Shown piece after piece: positions 1-10,306 of a DNA stretch of 64,000 bases. A program made the translations under genes and the position numbers. The notes beneath the pieces are model-generated. The model did no database searches and was not told where the DNA came from. It saw nothing but the letters and a program-made list of their open reading frames with translations. Origin of the DNA: Microbacterium sufflavum (lineage in GTDB: Bacteria > Actinomycetota > Actinomycetes > Actinomycetales > Microbacteriaceae); assembly GCF_023101165.1 (NCBI RefSeq), contig NZ_CP078076.1, positions 1,054,001 to 1,118,000 of the forward strand, given 5' to 3'. The stretch's first letter is position 1; every line of letters starts with the position of its first letter.

Positions 1-578
1 TTCTTGATCTGCTTCTGCGCAGCCTCGATCTCGTTCGCCGCGTTCGCCCCCTTGAGTAGGGCGAGCTCCCCTCCGTCACGGACCAGCGGAGCTGTGAGGG
101 GAAGGAGAGTCCGAAGCGCGCTCACGGCGCGAGCGGTCACGACGTCGAATCCATCGCCCGCCTTCACGTCTTCCGCGCGCGACCGCAGCACCGTGACGTT
201 GTCGAGTCCCAGAGCCGCGACCTGCTCGTTCAACCAGGTGATCCGGCGTTCCATCGGCTCGACCAGTGTCCAGGTGACATCCGGTCGCGCGATCGCCAGG
301 ACCAGACCAGGGAGCCCGGCGCCCGACCCGATGTCCGCCACGGTGCCGTGGAAGAGGGGCGCGGCGATCGCGCTGTTCAGAATGTGACGGGTCCACAACC
401 GCGGGAGTTCGAGGGGTCCGATCAGGCCCCGCTCCTCACCCTCACGAGCAAGAGCGGCCGTGAACTGTCGCGCGACGTCGATACGGTCGCCGAAGAGTTC
501 AGCGGCGACGGCCGGCTCTGCTTCGACCACACCGGTTTCGGGTGCGCCGGGTTCGGTGGACGAGTCCGACGCCGACAT
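1..578 (-). CDS. rsmG: 16S rRNA (guanine-527-N7) methyltransferase RsmG, 3' part beyond window
   Basis: RsmG (GidB) methylates N7 of G527 in 16S rRNA using S-adenosylmethionine. About 192 codons are visible; the C-terminus lies outside the window. The SAM-binding loop DIGSGAGLPG is at residues 82-91, followed by LVEPMERR and the RAVSAL segment typical of the family. The ATG at 578 overlaps the jag stop by one base (TGATG), which fixes the start and implies translational coupling. The first 25 residues are an acidic, poorly conserved extension. It is the last visible member of the rpmH-rnpA-yidD-yidC-jag-rsmG run; parA/parB usually follow in actinobacteria but would lie outside. Confidence 0.95.
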   Translation of the reverse strand, partial: MSASDSSTEPGAPETGVVEAEPAVAAELFGDRIDVARQFTAALAREGEERGLIGPLELPRLWTRHILNSAIAAPLFHGTVADIGSGAGLPGLVLAIARPDVTWTLVEPMERRITWLNEQVAALGLDNVTVLRSRAEDVKAGDGFDVVTARAVSALRTLLPLTAPLVRDGGELALLKGANAANEIEAAQKQIK

Positions 579-1069
579 CACCGACGACGCAACACGGTGT
601 GGCGGTCCGCGCCCTCACCGTACGACTCGGAGACGAGGCCGCGGTCGGCAGCGATGTCGTGCACCAGCTTCCGCTCGTAGCTCGACATCGAGGGAAGCGA
701 CGCCTGCGACGACCCCTCGTCGAGCTTCGCGGCCGCGGCGTCGACCAGCGTTTCGAGCTGCCGACGCCGGGTGTCGCGCGAACCACCGATGTCGAGGATC
801 AGCCGGGAGAATGAACCGGTCTTGTTCTGCACCGCGAGTCGAGTGAGCTCCTGCAGCGCCTGGACCGTGTCAGGTGCAGAGAGCACGGACAGTCCATCGC
901 CCTCGGCCTCCACCGACACATAGGCGCGGCCCTGACGCACATCGAGGTTCAGATCGCCGTCGATGTCGGCGATGTCGAGCAGCTCTTCGAGGTAGTCGGC
1001 GGCGACGTCGCCCTCGAGTTCCAGCTGCGCCACCGTCGGCTCCGTGCTCCCGGTCACGACCTCGCTCAT
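578..1069 (-). CDS. jag: Jag/KhpB-type RNA-binding protein (KH and R3H domains)
   Basis: Cytoplasmic RNA-binding protein of the SpoIIIJ-associated (Jag/KhpB) family, 163 aa. A KH-like domain covers roughly residues 22-105. A C-terminal R3H domain covers 128-163, with the SYERKLVHDIA helix and the ending RHTVLRRR carrying the conserved Arg and His. The N-terminal Jag linker domain of Firmicutes homologues is absent, as is usual in actinobacteria. The ATG overlaps the yidC stop by four bases (ATGA). In other bacteria the family links RNA binding to cell elongation and division; that role here is inferred from family and position. Confidence 0.93.
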   Translation of the reverse strand: MSEVVTGSTEPTVAQLELEGDVAADYLEELLDIADIDGDLNLDVRQGRAYVSVEAEGDGLSVLSAPDTVQALQELTRLAVQNKTGSFSRLILDIGGSRDTRRRQLETLVDAAAAKLDEGSSQASLPSMSSYERKLVHDIAADRGLVSESYGEGADRHTVLRRR

Positions 1070-2136
1070 GAACCGCTTCCCTTCTTCTTCGCCCGCTTCT
1101 TACCCACGGGCTGCTGACGCTTCGGTGCCTCTGCCTTGGCCTTCTCGGCCTCCTCGAGCAGACGCTGCTGCTCGGCCTCGTACACCGACATCGGGACCAC
1201 CTTGCCCGACGAATCGATGGCCTTGCCCTTGCGCGCCAGGCGCTCTTCACGAGCCTTCGCCGCTTCAGAACCCGGGGTCGGCATCTCACGGATCACGAGG
1301 AACTGCTGCCCCATGGTCCACAGGTTGGAGATGAACCAGTAGACGACGACGCCGAGTGGGAAGAAGACGCCCGAGAAGATGAAGCCCAGCGGCAGCACGT
1401 AGAGCATGATCTTCTGCATCTGGTACGCCTGGCCGGTCTTGGCCTCGGGCGACAGGTTCTTGGAGATGATCTGCAGCTGCGTGAAGAACTGCGACCCGAT
1501 CATGAGCACCACGAGCGTGACCAGGATGATGATGGCCGTCGTGTTCTGCGCATCGATCGCGTTGCCCAGCGTCTCGTGCAACGAGGCAACGCCGAAGAGC
1601 TTCGCGTCGTAGAACTCCTTCGTCAGCTCGGGGCTGAGGAGACCGACACCGCCGATGTTGTCTCGCGCGTGCTTGCTGACATCGCTCAGCACGCTATAGA
1701 GCGAGAAGAAGATCGGCATCTGAACGAGGAGCGGCAGGCAGCTCGACATCGGCGTCGTGCCGTGCTTCTTGTACAGCGCCATCGTCTCGCGGCTCATGGC
1801 CTCGCGAGAGAGCTGATCCTTCTTCCCGCGATACTTCTCCTGAACTTTTCGCAGTTCAGGAGCAATTTCCATCATCTTTCGCTGGCTCTTGATCTGCTTC
1901 ACGAAGAGCGGGATCAGCGCCGCGCGCACCACCACGACGAGGCCCACGATCGACAGCACCCAGGTGATACCGGACGCGGCGGGAAGCCCGACCGCGGTCA
2001 GCAGCCAGTGCCAGGCGACCAGGATGAGCTCGACGACCCACTTCAGCGGCCAGAGGATCGTGCCGAGCAGGTCGAACCCCCCGGCAGCCGGTTCGGGGCT
2101 GGGGGTGGTGCTGGCGAGCAGGAGGTCAAGACCCAC
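1066..2136 (-). CDS. yidC: YidC/Oxa1 membrane protein insertase
   Basis: Inserts and folds membrane proteins, alone or with SecYEG. It is 356 aa, the short Gram-positive type without the large periplasmic domain of proteobacteria. Hydrophobic segments lie near residues 25-50 and 57-80, with more around 130-150, 200-220 and 255-285. The conserved groove arginine is in VVRAALIPLFVKQ. The basic tail (KKRAKKKGSGS) suits ribosome contact. No lipobox is seen. The start is GTG at 2136, three bases after yidD, with AAAGGA about eight bases upstream inside the yidD end. Confidence 0.96.
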   Translation of the reverse strand: MGLDLLLASTTPSPEPAAGGFDLLGTILWPLKWVVELILVAWHWLLTAVGLPAASGITWVLSIVGLVVVVRAALIPLFVKQIKSQRKMMEIAPELRKVQEKYRGKKDQLSREAMSRETMALYKKHGTTPMSSCLPLLVQMPIFFSLYSVLSDVSKHARDNIGGVGLLSPELTKEFYDAKLFGVASLHETLGNAIDAQNTTAIIILVTLVVLMIGSQFFTQLQIISKNLSPEAKTGQAYQMQKIMLYVLPLGFIFSGVFFPLGVVVYWFISNLWTMGQQFLVIREMPTPGSEAAKAREERLARKGKAIDSSGKVVPMSVYEAEQQRLLEEAEKAKAEAPKRQQPVGKKRAKKKGSGS

Positions 2137-2139
2137 CGG

Positions 2140-2490
2140 TCAGTCCTTTCGGGAGGGAACGACGAAACCATGGGAGGTCAGGTCGTAGCGGAAGTGTTGG
2201 TGCGGCGTGACGTCGTCGACGCCTCCGCTGGTCCAGGGATTGCAGCGGAGGATGCGCCACGCGGAGAGCAGGGCTCCGCGCACGGCACCGTGCTGCTGCA
2301 CCGCACCTACAGCGTAGGCGGAACAGGAGGGGTAGTACGCACAGACATCGCCATAGAGCGGGGAGATGACCTTGCGGTACCCGGACAGGAAGGCGATGAC
2401 CGCGTTCCGCGGGAGCAGCGGGATGCTGCGCACGATGTCGCGTCCGCGCATCTCCCCGTTCCCGACCGACGAGGCGGGAAGCGCGGTCAT
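2140..2490 (-). CDS. yidD: YidD membrane protein insertion efficiency factor
   Basis: Small membrane-associated protein that assists YidC-dependent insertion. The reading frame is open upstream, but the ATG at 2490 overlaps the rnpA stop (ATGA), giving 116 aa. Family motifs are present: GYRKVISPLYG, the cysteine segment YYPSCSAYA, and RCNPW followed by GGVDDV. The amphipathic N-terminal part precedes GYRKVISPL. It lies between rnpA and yidC, the standard location for this factor. Confidence 0.93.
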   Translation of the reverse strand: MTALPASSVGNGEMRGRDIVRSIPLLPRNAVIAFLSGYRKVISPLYGDVCAYYPSCSAYAVGAVQQHGAVRGALLSAWRILRCNPWTSGGVDDVTPHQHFRYDLTSHGFVVPSRKD

Positions 2491-2837
2491 GAGGAGACCT
2501 CGCTCGGAGCCAGACGCTGCAGGCACCTCTCGACGTCGGTGCGCAGCTCGGCGAACGACGCCACGGAGGATGCAGGAAGGGCACGGATGACGACATCCGT
2601 GCCCTGAGGAACACGCGGGAGCGCCTCCGCGCAGACGGCTTTCAGACGCCGACGCACGGTATTGCGCACCACGGCGGTGCCCACCTGCTTGCTGATGATG
2701 AAACCGAACCGCGGCTCACGCCGCTCACCCGTCGACAGGATCGAGGTGATGACGCGCGCCCCGCCACAACGCGATCCGCGTCGAACGACCATCCGGTAGT
2801 CGCTCCCGCGGGCCAGACGGAACGGGCGGGCGAGCAC
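2487..2837 (-). CDS. rnpA: Ribonuclease P protein component
   Basis: Protein subunit of RNase P, which together with the catalytic RNA removes 5' leaders from pre-tRNAs. The 116-aa basic protein has the family signature RNTVRRRLKAV and the preceding FGFIISKQVG strand. The start is GTG at 2837, six bases after the rpmH stop; a GTG start is common here. It overlaps yidD by four bases. The RNA subunit was not found in this window. Confidence 0.95.
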   Translation of the reverse strand: MLARPFRLARGSDYRMVVRRGSRCGGARVITSILSTGERREPRFGFIISKQVGTAVVRNTVRRRLKAVCAEALPRVPQGTDVVIRALPASSVASFAELRTDVERCLQRLAPSEVSS

Positions 2838-2843
2838 GGCTGC

Positions 2844-2981
2844 TTACGCAGAGAGCTCGGTGCGGCCCTTCGCGCGGCGTGCCGACAGGATGGCACGGCC
2901 GGCGCGGGTACGCATGCGAGCACGGAAACCGTGCTTCTTGGCGCGACGACGGTTGTTGGGCTGGAAGGTGCGCTTGCTCAT
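2844..2981 (-). CDS. rpmH: 50S ribosomal protein L34
   Basis: Very small, highly basic ribosomal protein of 45 aa, starting [20 protein letters not shown] and ending in TELSA. It matches the length and the conserved N-terminal half of L34. The ATG is at 2981 and the TAA stop at 2844-2846. It is the first gene of the minus-strand run that continues through rnpA, yidD, yidC, jag and rsmG, and it diverges from dnaA. Confidence 0.97.
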   Translation of the reverse strand: MSKRTFQPNNRRRAKKHGFRARMRTRAGRAILSARRAKGRTELSA

Positions 2982-3066
2982 GAGATCACTCCGGGAATGC
3001 TGCCACCGGATTCACTTCGACCGGAGACATGGGGAACTGCCCAAAAAGGCATAAGTCAACCGACTA

Positions 3067-3095
3067 AGGGTACGTCTTGGCGGCGCACAGGGCAA
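3067..3095 (-). promoter_or_regulatory. Predicted rpmH promoter
   Basis: On the minus strand a -35 TTGCCC (3090-3095) and a -10 TACCCT (3067-3072) are separated by exactly 17 bases. This leaves about an 80-base leader before rpmH. The same pattern (TTGCCG, 17 bases, TACCGT) appears at the divergent dnaA promoter. Found by eye; no transcript data. Confidence 0.45.
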
Positions 3096-3141
3096 ATTAG
3101 CGCCCTGCGACGCTCGAGTCCTCTCGCGAACCGCACAGCCA

Positions 3142-3250
3142 TTATCCACAACCCGGACGCGCCCGATGCGCACAACACGCCCCCGTGTTTTCAAGGGCAG
3201 GTTGCCGTTCGTGGCCGGTGTGACTACCGTGGCATCCGAAGTTATCCACA
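3142..3250. promoter_or_regulatory. Two perfect DnaA boxes upstream of dnaA
   Basis: TTATCCACA occurs at 3142-3150 and 3242-3250, exactly 100 bases apart and in the same orientation. The second lies just downstream of the predicted dnaA -10 element, where bound DnaA would block transcription; the first lies upstream. This arrangement fits autoregulation of dnaA. The rest of the 315-base gap (2982-3296) holds the two divergent promoters and no ORF that I can support. Confidence 0.7.
3202..3230 (+). promoter_or_regulatory. dnaA: Predicted dnaA promoter
   Basis: A -35 TTGCCG (3202-3207), a 17-base spacer and a -10 TACCGT (3225-3230) lie 66 bases before the dnaA ATG. A DnaA box begins 12 bases after the -10, over the expected early transcribed region, so repression by DnaA-ATP is plausible. 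Assigned by inspection only. Confidence 0.45.
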
Positions 3251-3296
3251 GGGGCACGGCACGTCGACCGCGACCCGAACCGTCGTCCGGAGCACC

Positions 3297-4685
3297 ATGT
3301 CCTCACCAGCCCAGCCCGACGTCCCGATCTGGAGCACGGTGCAGGAGCTGCTGGAAGCCGACGATCGCGTCACTCCTCAGCTGCAGGGGTTCCTGAGCCT
3401 CGCCGTCCCGGCGGGAGTGATGGCCGCGACGCTGTATCTCGAGGTGCCGAACGATCTGACCGCCGCGCAGATCAACAAGCGTCTCCGGCTGCCGATCATG
3501 GAAGCCCTCGCCCACATCGGCGACGAGGTCACGTCGTACCGGGTCGTGGTGAACCACGAACTGGCCGATCAGCCGACCGCGCCGATCGCCGTCGCCGACT
3601 TCGGTCGCCAGGAGCAGCCGCGCGAGTCGCCGATGGAGCAGCCGACGCAGCTGCGCCACGAGTCACGGCTGAACCCGAAGTACACCTTCGACAACTTCGT
3701 CATCGGCCAGTCCAACCGCTTCGCCCACGCCGCCGCGGTCGCCGTCGCCGAAGCACCGGCCAAGGCATACAACCCTCTGTTCATCTACGGCGACTCCGGA
3801 CTCGGCAAGACCCACCTCCTTCACGCGATCGGCGACTATGCCCAGTCCCTCTACGCCGGCGTGAAGGTGCGCTACGTGTCCAGCGAGGAGTTCACGAACG
3901 ATTTCATCAACTCGATCGCGAACAACCGGGGTGCCGCCTTCCAGGCCCGGTACCGCGATGTCGACATCCTCCTGATCGACGACATCCAGTTCCTCCAGGG
4001 CCGTGCCGAGACGCAGGAGGCGTTCTTCCACACGTTCAACACGCTGCACGACCACAACAAGCAGGTCGTGATCACGAGCGACGTGGCACCGAAGCACCTG
4101 ACCGGTTTCGAAGATCGCATGCGCAGCCGCTTCGAGTGGGGACTGATCACCGACGTCCAGGCGCCCGACCTCGAGACCCGTATCGCGATCCTGCGCAAGA
4201 AGGCGCAGAGCGAGGCGCTCCACATCCCCGACGAGGTGCTGGAGTACATCGCCACCGTGGTGTCGTCCAACATCCGTGAGCTCGAGGGTGCGCTGATCCG
4301 TGTCTCGGCGTTCGCCAGCCTCAACCGTTCGGCGCTCGACATCTCGCTGGCGCAGACCGTGCTTCGCGACATCATCGACACGGCGGAAGACAACATCATC
4401 TCGCCGACCGACATCATCACGGCGACCGCCCAGTACTTCAAGCTCACGGTCGACGACCTCTATGGCTCCAGCCGGTCGCAGCAGATCGCGACCGCCCGGC
4501 AGATCGCCATGTATCTGTGCCGTGAGCGCACGAGCCTCTCTCTGCCGAAGATCGGGCAGCTGTTCGGCAACCGCGATCACACCACGGTCATGTATGCGTA
4601 CAAGAAGATCAGCGAGCTCATGAAGGAGCGCCGCTCGATCTACAACCAGGTCACGGAGATCACCACGCAGCTCGGCCGTCGCTGA
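3297..4685 (+). CDS. dnaA: Chromosomal replication initiator DnaA
   Basis: Binds DnaA boxes in oriC, opens the origin and helps load the helicase. The ATG at 3297 gives 462 aa; the frame is open further upstream, but this start gives the normal domain I ([20 protein letters not shown]). The linker (about 90-120) is short. The AAA+ domain begins at [13 protein letters not shown]; Walker A GDSGLGKT is at 165-172 and Walker B DILLIDD at 223-229. The C-terminal DNA-binding helix carries the signature [14 protein letters not shown]. It is flanked by DnaA boxes on both sides and followed by its own terminator. Confidence 0.98.
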   Translation: MSSPAQPDVPIWSTVQELLEADDRVTPQLQGFLSLAVPAGVMAATLYLEVPNDLTAAQINKRLRLPIMEALAHIGDEVTSYRVVVNHELADQPTAPIAVADFGRQEQPRESPMEQPTQLRHESRLNPKYTFDNFVIGQSNRFAHAAAVAVAEAPAKAYNPLFIYGDSGLGKTHLLHAIGDYAQSLYAGVKVRYVSSEEFTNDFINSIANNRGAAFQARYRDVDILLIDDIQFLQGRAETQEAFFHTFNTLHDHNKQVVITSDVAPKHLTGFEDRMRSRFEWGLITDVQAPDLETRIAILRKKAQSEALHIPDEVLEYIATVVSSNIRELEGALIRVSAFASLNRSALDISLAQTVLRDIIDTAEDNIISPTDIITATAQYFKLTVDDLYGSSRSQQIATARQIAMYLCRERTSLSLPKIGQLFGNRDHTTVMYAYKKISELMKERRSIYNQVTEITTQLGRR

Positions 4686-4696
4686 CGGAACCGGAG

Positions 4697-4729
4697 GAAG
4701 GGCGTCGTCCGTCGAGGACGGCGCCCTTC
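4697..4729 (+). terminator. Rho-independent-type terminator of dnaA
   Basis: A 14-bp stem (4697-4710 with 4716-4729, one G.T pair) with a 5-base loop starts 12 bases after the dnaA stop. It is followed by a short T-containing stretch (tcgttcttg) rather than a full T tract, as is usual in high-GC actinobacteria. Confidence 0.75.
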
Positions 4730-4770
4730 GTCGTTCTTGACAACGGCCGGACGTCTCCGATAAATGCGTC

Positions 4771-5010
4771 TATGCACATGTGGATAACTTGTGGATGATT
4801 CGGGATCGCGGCGCTCAGGATGTGGGCCGAATGGGGAAACCTGTGGATAACCGTCACGAGCCCTCGAGTCTCCACATCCTCGATAACCCGCGGATTCCTC
4901 AGCGTCTCCACAAGTGACAGTCGTGTAGTTCCCTACTCGCGTCTGCTTTCCACCGACTTATCCACAGTATCCACAGCGGTTAACACCGTTAAGGAGTTAA
5001 GTCATTCAAG
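4771..5010. other. oriC: Origin of replication (oriC), dnaA-dnaN intergenic region
   Basis: The 478-base gap between dnaA and dnaN is unusually AT-rich for this window. It contains perfect DnaA boxes TGTGGATAA at 4779-4787 and 4842-4850 and TTATCCACA at 4958-4966. Near matches are TGTGGATGA (4790-4798), GTATCCACA (4967-4975) and TCTCCACA (4905-4912). Boxes occur in both orientations. Just after the last pair comes an AT-rich stretch with GTTAACACCGTTAAGGAGTTAAG (given as 4979-5001), a candidate unwinding element. The position between dnaA and dnaN is the standard actinobacterial oriC site. The remaining sequence to 5163 holds the dnaN leader. Confidence 0.9.
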
Positions 5011-5163
5011 GGGCGATCCGATCACCAGACGGTGGGGACAACCCGACAGGTGCGTCGCCGGTGCTCCGGCGTAGGGATCCGCGGGACTGTAGGGCTAGCA
5101 TGGGAAGCCCTGCACTGGCAGGACCCGACGACGACCCGTCATGACGACGACAAGGGAGCACCC

Positions 5164-6306
5164 GTGAGGTTTCAGGTCAACCGCGATGTCTTCAGCGAGG
5201 CTGTGTCCTTCGTCGTCAAGCTCCTCCCCCAGCGCAACCCGCAGCCGATCCTGGCCGGTGTGCTGATCGAGGCAGACGGTTCAGGGCTCACCCTTTCGGC
5301 CTTCGACTACGAGGCATCCGCCAGGACGACCATCGAGGCCACGGTCGAGACCCCGGGGACGATCCTGGTGCACGGCCGACTCTTGTCCGACATCGCGAGC
5401 CGTCTGCCGAACGCACCGATCGAGATCGCCGTCGAGGACGACGGCGGCATCGCGGTCACCTGCGGCTCTGCGCGATTCACGCTCGCGGCCATGCCGGTCG
5501 AGGAATACCCCTCGATCCCCGAGGTCTCCGGATCCTCCGGTGTCGTCCCCGCCGATGAGTTCGGCACCGCGATCGCCCAGGTCGGCTTCGCGGCCTCGCG
5601 TGACGACGTCACGCCGGTCCTCACCGGCGTGCAGCTCGAGGTGACCGGGCAGACGCTCAGCCTCGTGGCCACCGACCGCTACCGGGTCTCGCTGCGGGAT
5701 GTGCCGTGGGACGGAGAAGCCGTCGAGGCCACCGCGCTGGTCCCGGCCCGCACCCTGCTCGAGGTCGGGAAGACGTTCGGGCACGCCGGCACGATCCAGA
5801 TCGCGTTCTCCGGCGCGGGCGACCGCGAGATCATCGCGTTCACCGCGGGCAACAAGACCGTCACCTCGCTGCTCATCAAGGGCAACTTCCCGCCGGTGCG
5901 TCGTCTGTTCCCCGAGCAGACGGATCACTACGCGGTCGTGAACACCGCCGACCTGATCGAGGCCGTCCGCCGCGTGTCCCTGGTGCTCGACCGCGCCGCC
6001 CCGCTGCGCTTCACCTTCTCGGCCGACGGCGTCACGATGGATGCGTCCGGCAGCGAGCACGCACGCGCGTCCGAATCGGTCGACGCCATCCTGTCCGGCG
6101 GTGACGAGGTCACGCTCGGCCTCAACCCGCAGTACCTGATCGAGGCGCTCGGCGCGGTGAAGAGCGAGTTCGTGCGGGTCACCTTCACGTCGAGCGACAA
6201 CGCCAACAAGCTGAGCCCGGTCCTGATCACCAGCCAGACGTCGGTGGACCAGGCGGGCCTGGACTCGTTCAAGTACCTGCTGCAGCCGAACCTGCTCCTG
6301 CGCTGA
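5164..6306 (+). CDS. dnaN: DNA polymerase III beta sliding clamp
   Basis: Ring-shaped processivity clamp for DNA polymerase III. The GTG at 5164, preceded by AAGGGAG at 5152-5158, gives 380 aa beginning RFQVNRDVFSEAVSFVVKLL, a normal clamp N-terminus; the frame is open 44 codons further upstream without family similarity. Three repeated clamp domains of about 120 aa follow. The strand-loop motifs NPQPILAGVLIEA and DDVTPVLTGVQLEV and the C-terminal KLSPVLITS segment are characteristic. It lies directly downstream of oriC. Confidence 0.97.
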   Translation: MRFQVNRDVFSEAVSFVVKLLPQRNPQPILAGVLIEADGSGLTLSAFDYEASARTTIEATVETPGTILVHGRLLSDIASRLPNAPIEIAVEDDGGIAVTCGSARFTLAAMPVEEYPSIPEVSGSSGVVPADEFGTAIAQVGFAASRDDVTPVLTGVQLEVTGQTLSLVATDRYRVSLRDVPWDGEAVEATALVPARTLLEVGKTFGHAGTIQIAFSGAGDREIIAFTAGNKTVTSLLIKGNFPPVRRLFPEQTDHYAVVNTADLIEAVRRVSLVLDRAAPLRFTFSADGVTMDASGSEHARASESVDAILSGGDEVTLGLNPQYLIEALGAVKSEFVRVTFTSSDNANKLSPVLITSQTSVDQAGLDSFKYLLQPNLLLR

Positions 6307-6353
6307 GCGCGTCGCGTCGCCCCGGCGGCGGGGAGGATGTCCGACCCGAAAGG

Positions 6354-6359
6354 TAGGCT
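6354..6359 (+). promoter_or_regulatory. recF: -10 element for a leaderless recF transcript
   Basis: TAGGCT ends six bases before the recF GTG, so transcription would start at the start codon itself. No ribosome binding site is needed on such an mRNA. The -35 region is not recognisable. The same TANNNT-six-bases-start pattern occurs at many genes in the window. Confidence 0.5.
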
Positions 6360-6365
6360 GGCTCC

Positions 6366-7559
6366 GTGATTGTGGAGCACCTGAACCTGGTCGATTTCCG
6401 CAATTACGCGACCGCTGATCTGGCTCTTCATCGCGGCCCCAACGTCCTCGTCGGACGGAACGGACAGGGCAAGACGAACCTTGCGGAGGCCGTCGTCTTC
6501 CTGGCCACGCTCGGCTCGCACCGGGTGTCGTCGGATGCGCCGCTGGTGCGAGACGGACAGGACTTCGCGGTCATCCGCGCGCGGCTCTCCCATGGCGAAC
6601 GGCGTGTGCTGGTCGAGGTGCAGGTGAACCGGCAGGGATCCAACAAAGCCCGCATCAACGGCTCGCCATCGAAGGCGAACGAGCTGCCACGCTACGCCCA
6701 CGTGGTCCTCTTCGCGCCGGAAGACCTGCAGATCGTCCGTGGTGATCCGTCAGCCAGACGACGGTTCGTCGATCAGCTGCTGATCCAGCGCACCCCCCGG
6801 ATGGCTGCGGTGCTCGGCGACTACGACCGCGTGCTCAAGCAGCGCAACGCCCTGTTGAAGTCGGCCAGGGCACGGGGCGTCCGCGGCGAGGGCTTGAGCA
6901 CGCTCGACGTGTGGGATGACAAGCTGGTCGCGCTCGGCGCCGAGATCATCACCGCGCGCCAGCGTCTCGCCGCGGATCTGCAGCAGCCCGTGGCCGAGGC
7001 CTACGCTGCGATCGCCGGCGCCGACCACCGGCCCCGGTTGGAGTGGGCGCTGTCCGTGGCCGGTGCCGATCCGGAGGACGATGCCGACGCCGAGGAGCAG
7101 GAGGTGTCGTCGGCCGCGGCCGAGCAGCGCATCGACGTCGCTCGCACGGCCGAGCTGTTCCGCGCGTCCCTGACAGCGAAGCGAACCCAGGAGCTCGACC
7201 GCGGGCTCACGCTGTCGGGTCCGCACCGCGACGACCTCGTGCTGCGCGTGCGGGACCTCCCGGTCAAGGGGTACGCCTCGCACGGGGAATCCTGGTCGGT
7301 GGCCCTCGCGCTGAGGCTCGCCTCGGCCGAACTGCTGCGCAGCGAGTCACCCGCGGGTGATCCGGTGCTGATCCTCGACGACGTGTTCGCCGAGCTCGAC
7401 GCGGATCGACGCCAGCGCCTCGCGTCCCTCACCGCGGGCTACGAACAGGTGGTCGTCACCGCGGCCGTGGAGGAGGATATCCCCGAGGTGCTGCACGCAC
7501 ACGTGGTGCGGATCACCGCGGGCACCATCACCGACGAGCGGGAGGCACCGGATGAGTGA
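6366..7559 (+). CDS. recF: DNA replication and repair protein RecF
   Basis: SMC-like ATPase that helps load RecA on gapped DNA (RecFOR pathway). It is 397 aa from a GTG start. Walker A GRNGQGKT is at residues 30-37 after the typical MIVEHLNLVDFRNY opening. The ABC-type signature region (LSGPHRDDL) and Walker B (VLILDDVFAELD) are near the C-terminus, in the order expected for RecF. It overlaps the next gene by eight bases (GATGAGTGA). A -10-like TAGGCT six bases before the start suggests an additional leaderless transcript. Confidence 0.96.
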   Translation: MIVEHLNLVDFRNYATADLALHRGPNVLVGRNGQGKTNLAEAVVFLATLGSHRVSSDAPLVRDGQDFAVIRARLSHGERRVLVEVQVNRQGSNKARINGSPSKANELPRYAHVVLFAPEDLQIVRGDPSARRRFVDQLLIQRTPRMAAVLGDYDRVLKQRNALLKSARARGVRGEGLSTLDVWDDKLVALGAEIITARQRLAADLQQPVAEAYAAIAGADHRPRLEWALSVAGADPEDDADAEEQEVSSAAAEQRIDVARTAELFRASLTAKRTQELDRGLTLSGPHRDDLVLRVRDLPVKGYASHGESWSVALALRLASAELLRSESPAGDPVLILDDVFAELDADRRQRLASLTAGYEQVVVTAAVEEDIPEVLHAHVVRITAGTITDEREAPDE

Positions 7560-8055
7560 CGTGGCCGCCGACGCCGTGATCGAAGCTCCTGAGACTGTCG
7601 CCACCTACCTGCGTCTGCGCGGTCTGACGCCGAGCGCGAAGAACTGGAAGCGCAAGCGTCGGATCACGGTCGACGACGACAACGCCCCCTTCACACCGGG
7701 CCGCGACCCCGGAACGCTCGGCGATGTGCTCGACCGGCTCAGCCGCGACGCAGGGTGGGAGACCACGCTCGCCAGGGAGGACCTCGTCCGGCAATGGGCC
7801 GACCTGGCCGGCGCCGACACCGCGAAGCACTCCGAGCCGGTGTCGCTGGAGCGTGGACTGCTGACGGTGAAGTGCGACTCGACCGCGTGGGCGAAGAACC
7901 TGCAGTTCATGCGCGCGACGATCCTGACGGAGATCGGGAGACGGTATCCGGAAGCGGGCGTCGAGAACCTCCGCTTCATCGGACCGGACGTCCCCTCCTG
8001 GAAATGGGGTCCCAGAGTCGTTCCAGGACGGGGCCCGCGCGATACCTACGGGTAG
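7552..8055 (+). CDS. DciA family (DUF721) helicase-loading protein
   Basis: 167-aa protein with the DUF721 core (LGDVLDRLSRDAGWETTLAREDLVRQWADLAG, residues about 45-80) followed by VSLERGLLTVKCDSTAWAKNLQFM. The family includes DciA, which assists loading of the replicative helicase DnaB in bacteria without DnaC/DnaI. The place between recF and gyrB is standard in actinobacteria. The start codon lies within the end of recF, so the two are co-translated. The basic N-terminal segment (KNWKRKRR) is also usual for actinobacterial members. Confidence 0.88.
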   Translation: MSDVAADAVIEAPETVATYLRLRGLTPSAKNWKRKRRITVDDDNAPFTPGRDPGTLGDVLDRLSRDAGWETTLAREDLVRQWADLAGADTAKHSEPVSLERGLLTVKCDSTAWAKNLQFMRATILTEIGRRYPEAGVENLRFIGPDVPSWKWGPRVVPGRGPRDTYG

Positions 8056-8131
8056 GGCACCATGCAAGGGGTCTGACACGCTCAGAGGGCCACACGCGGC
8101 CGTTGAGCGGCATATCGACTCGAAACCCGGC

Positions 8132-10255
<2,124 letters not shown>

Positions 10256-10306
10256 GCGCGAGCTCGCCTCCTCGCTCGCTCAACGACCGGAAATTGAAGA
10301 GAACAC

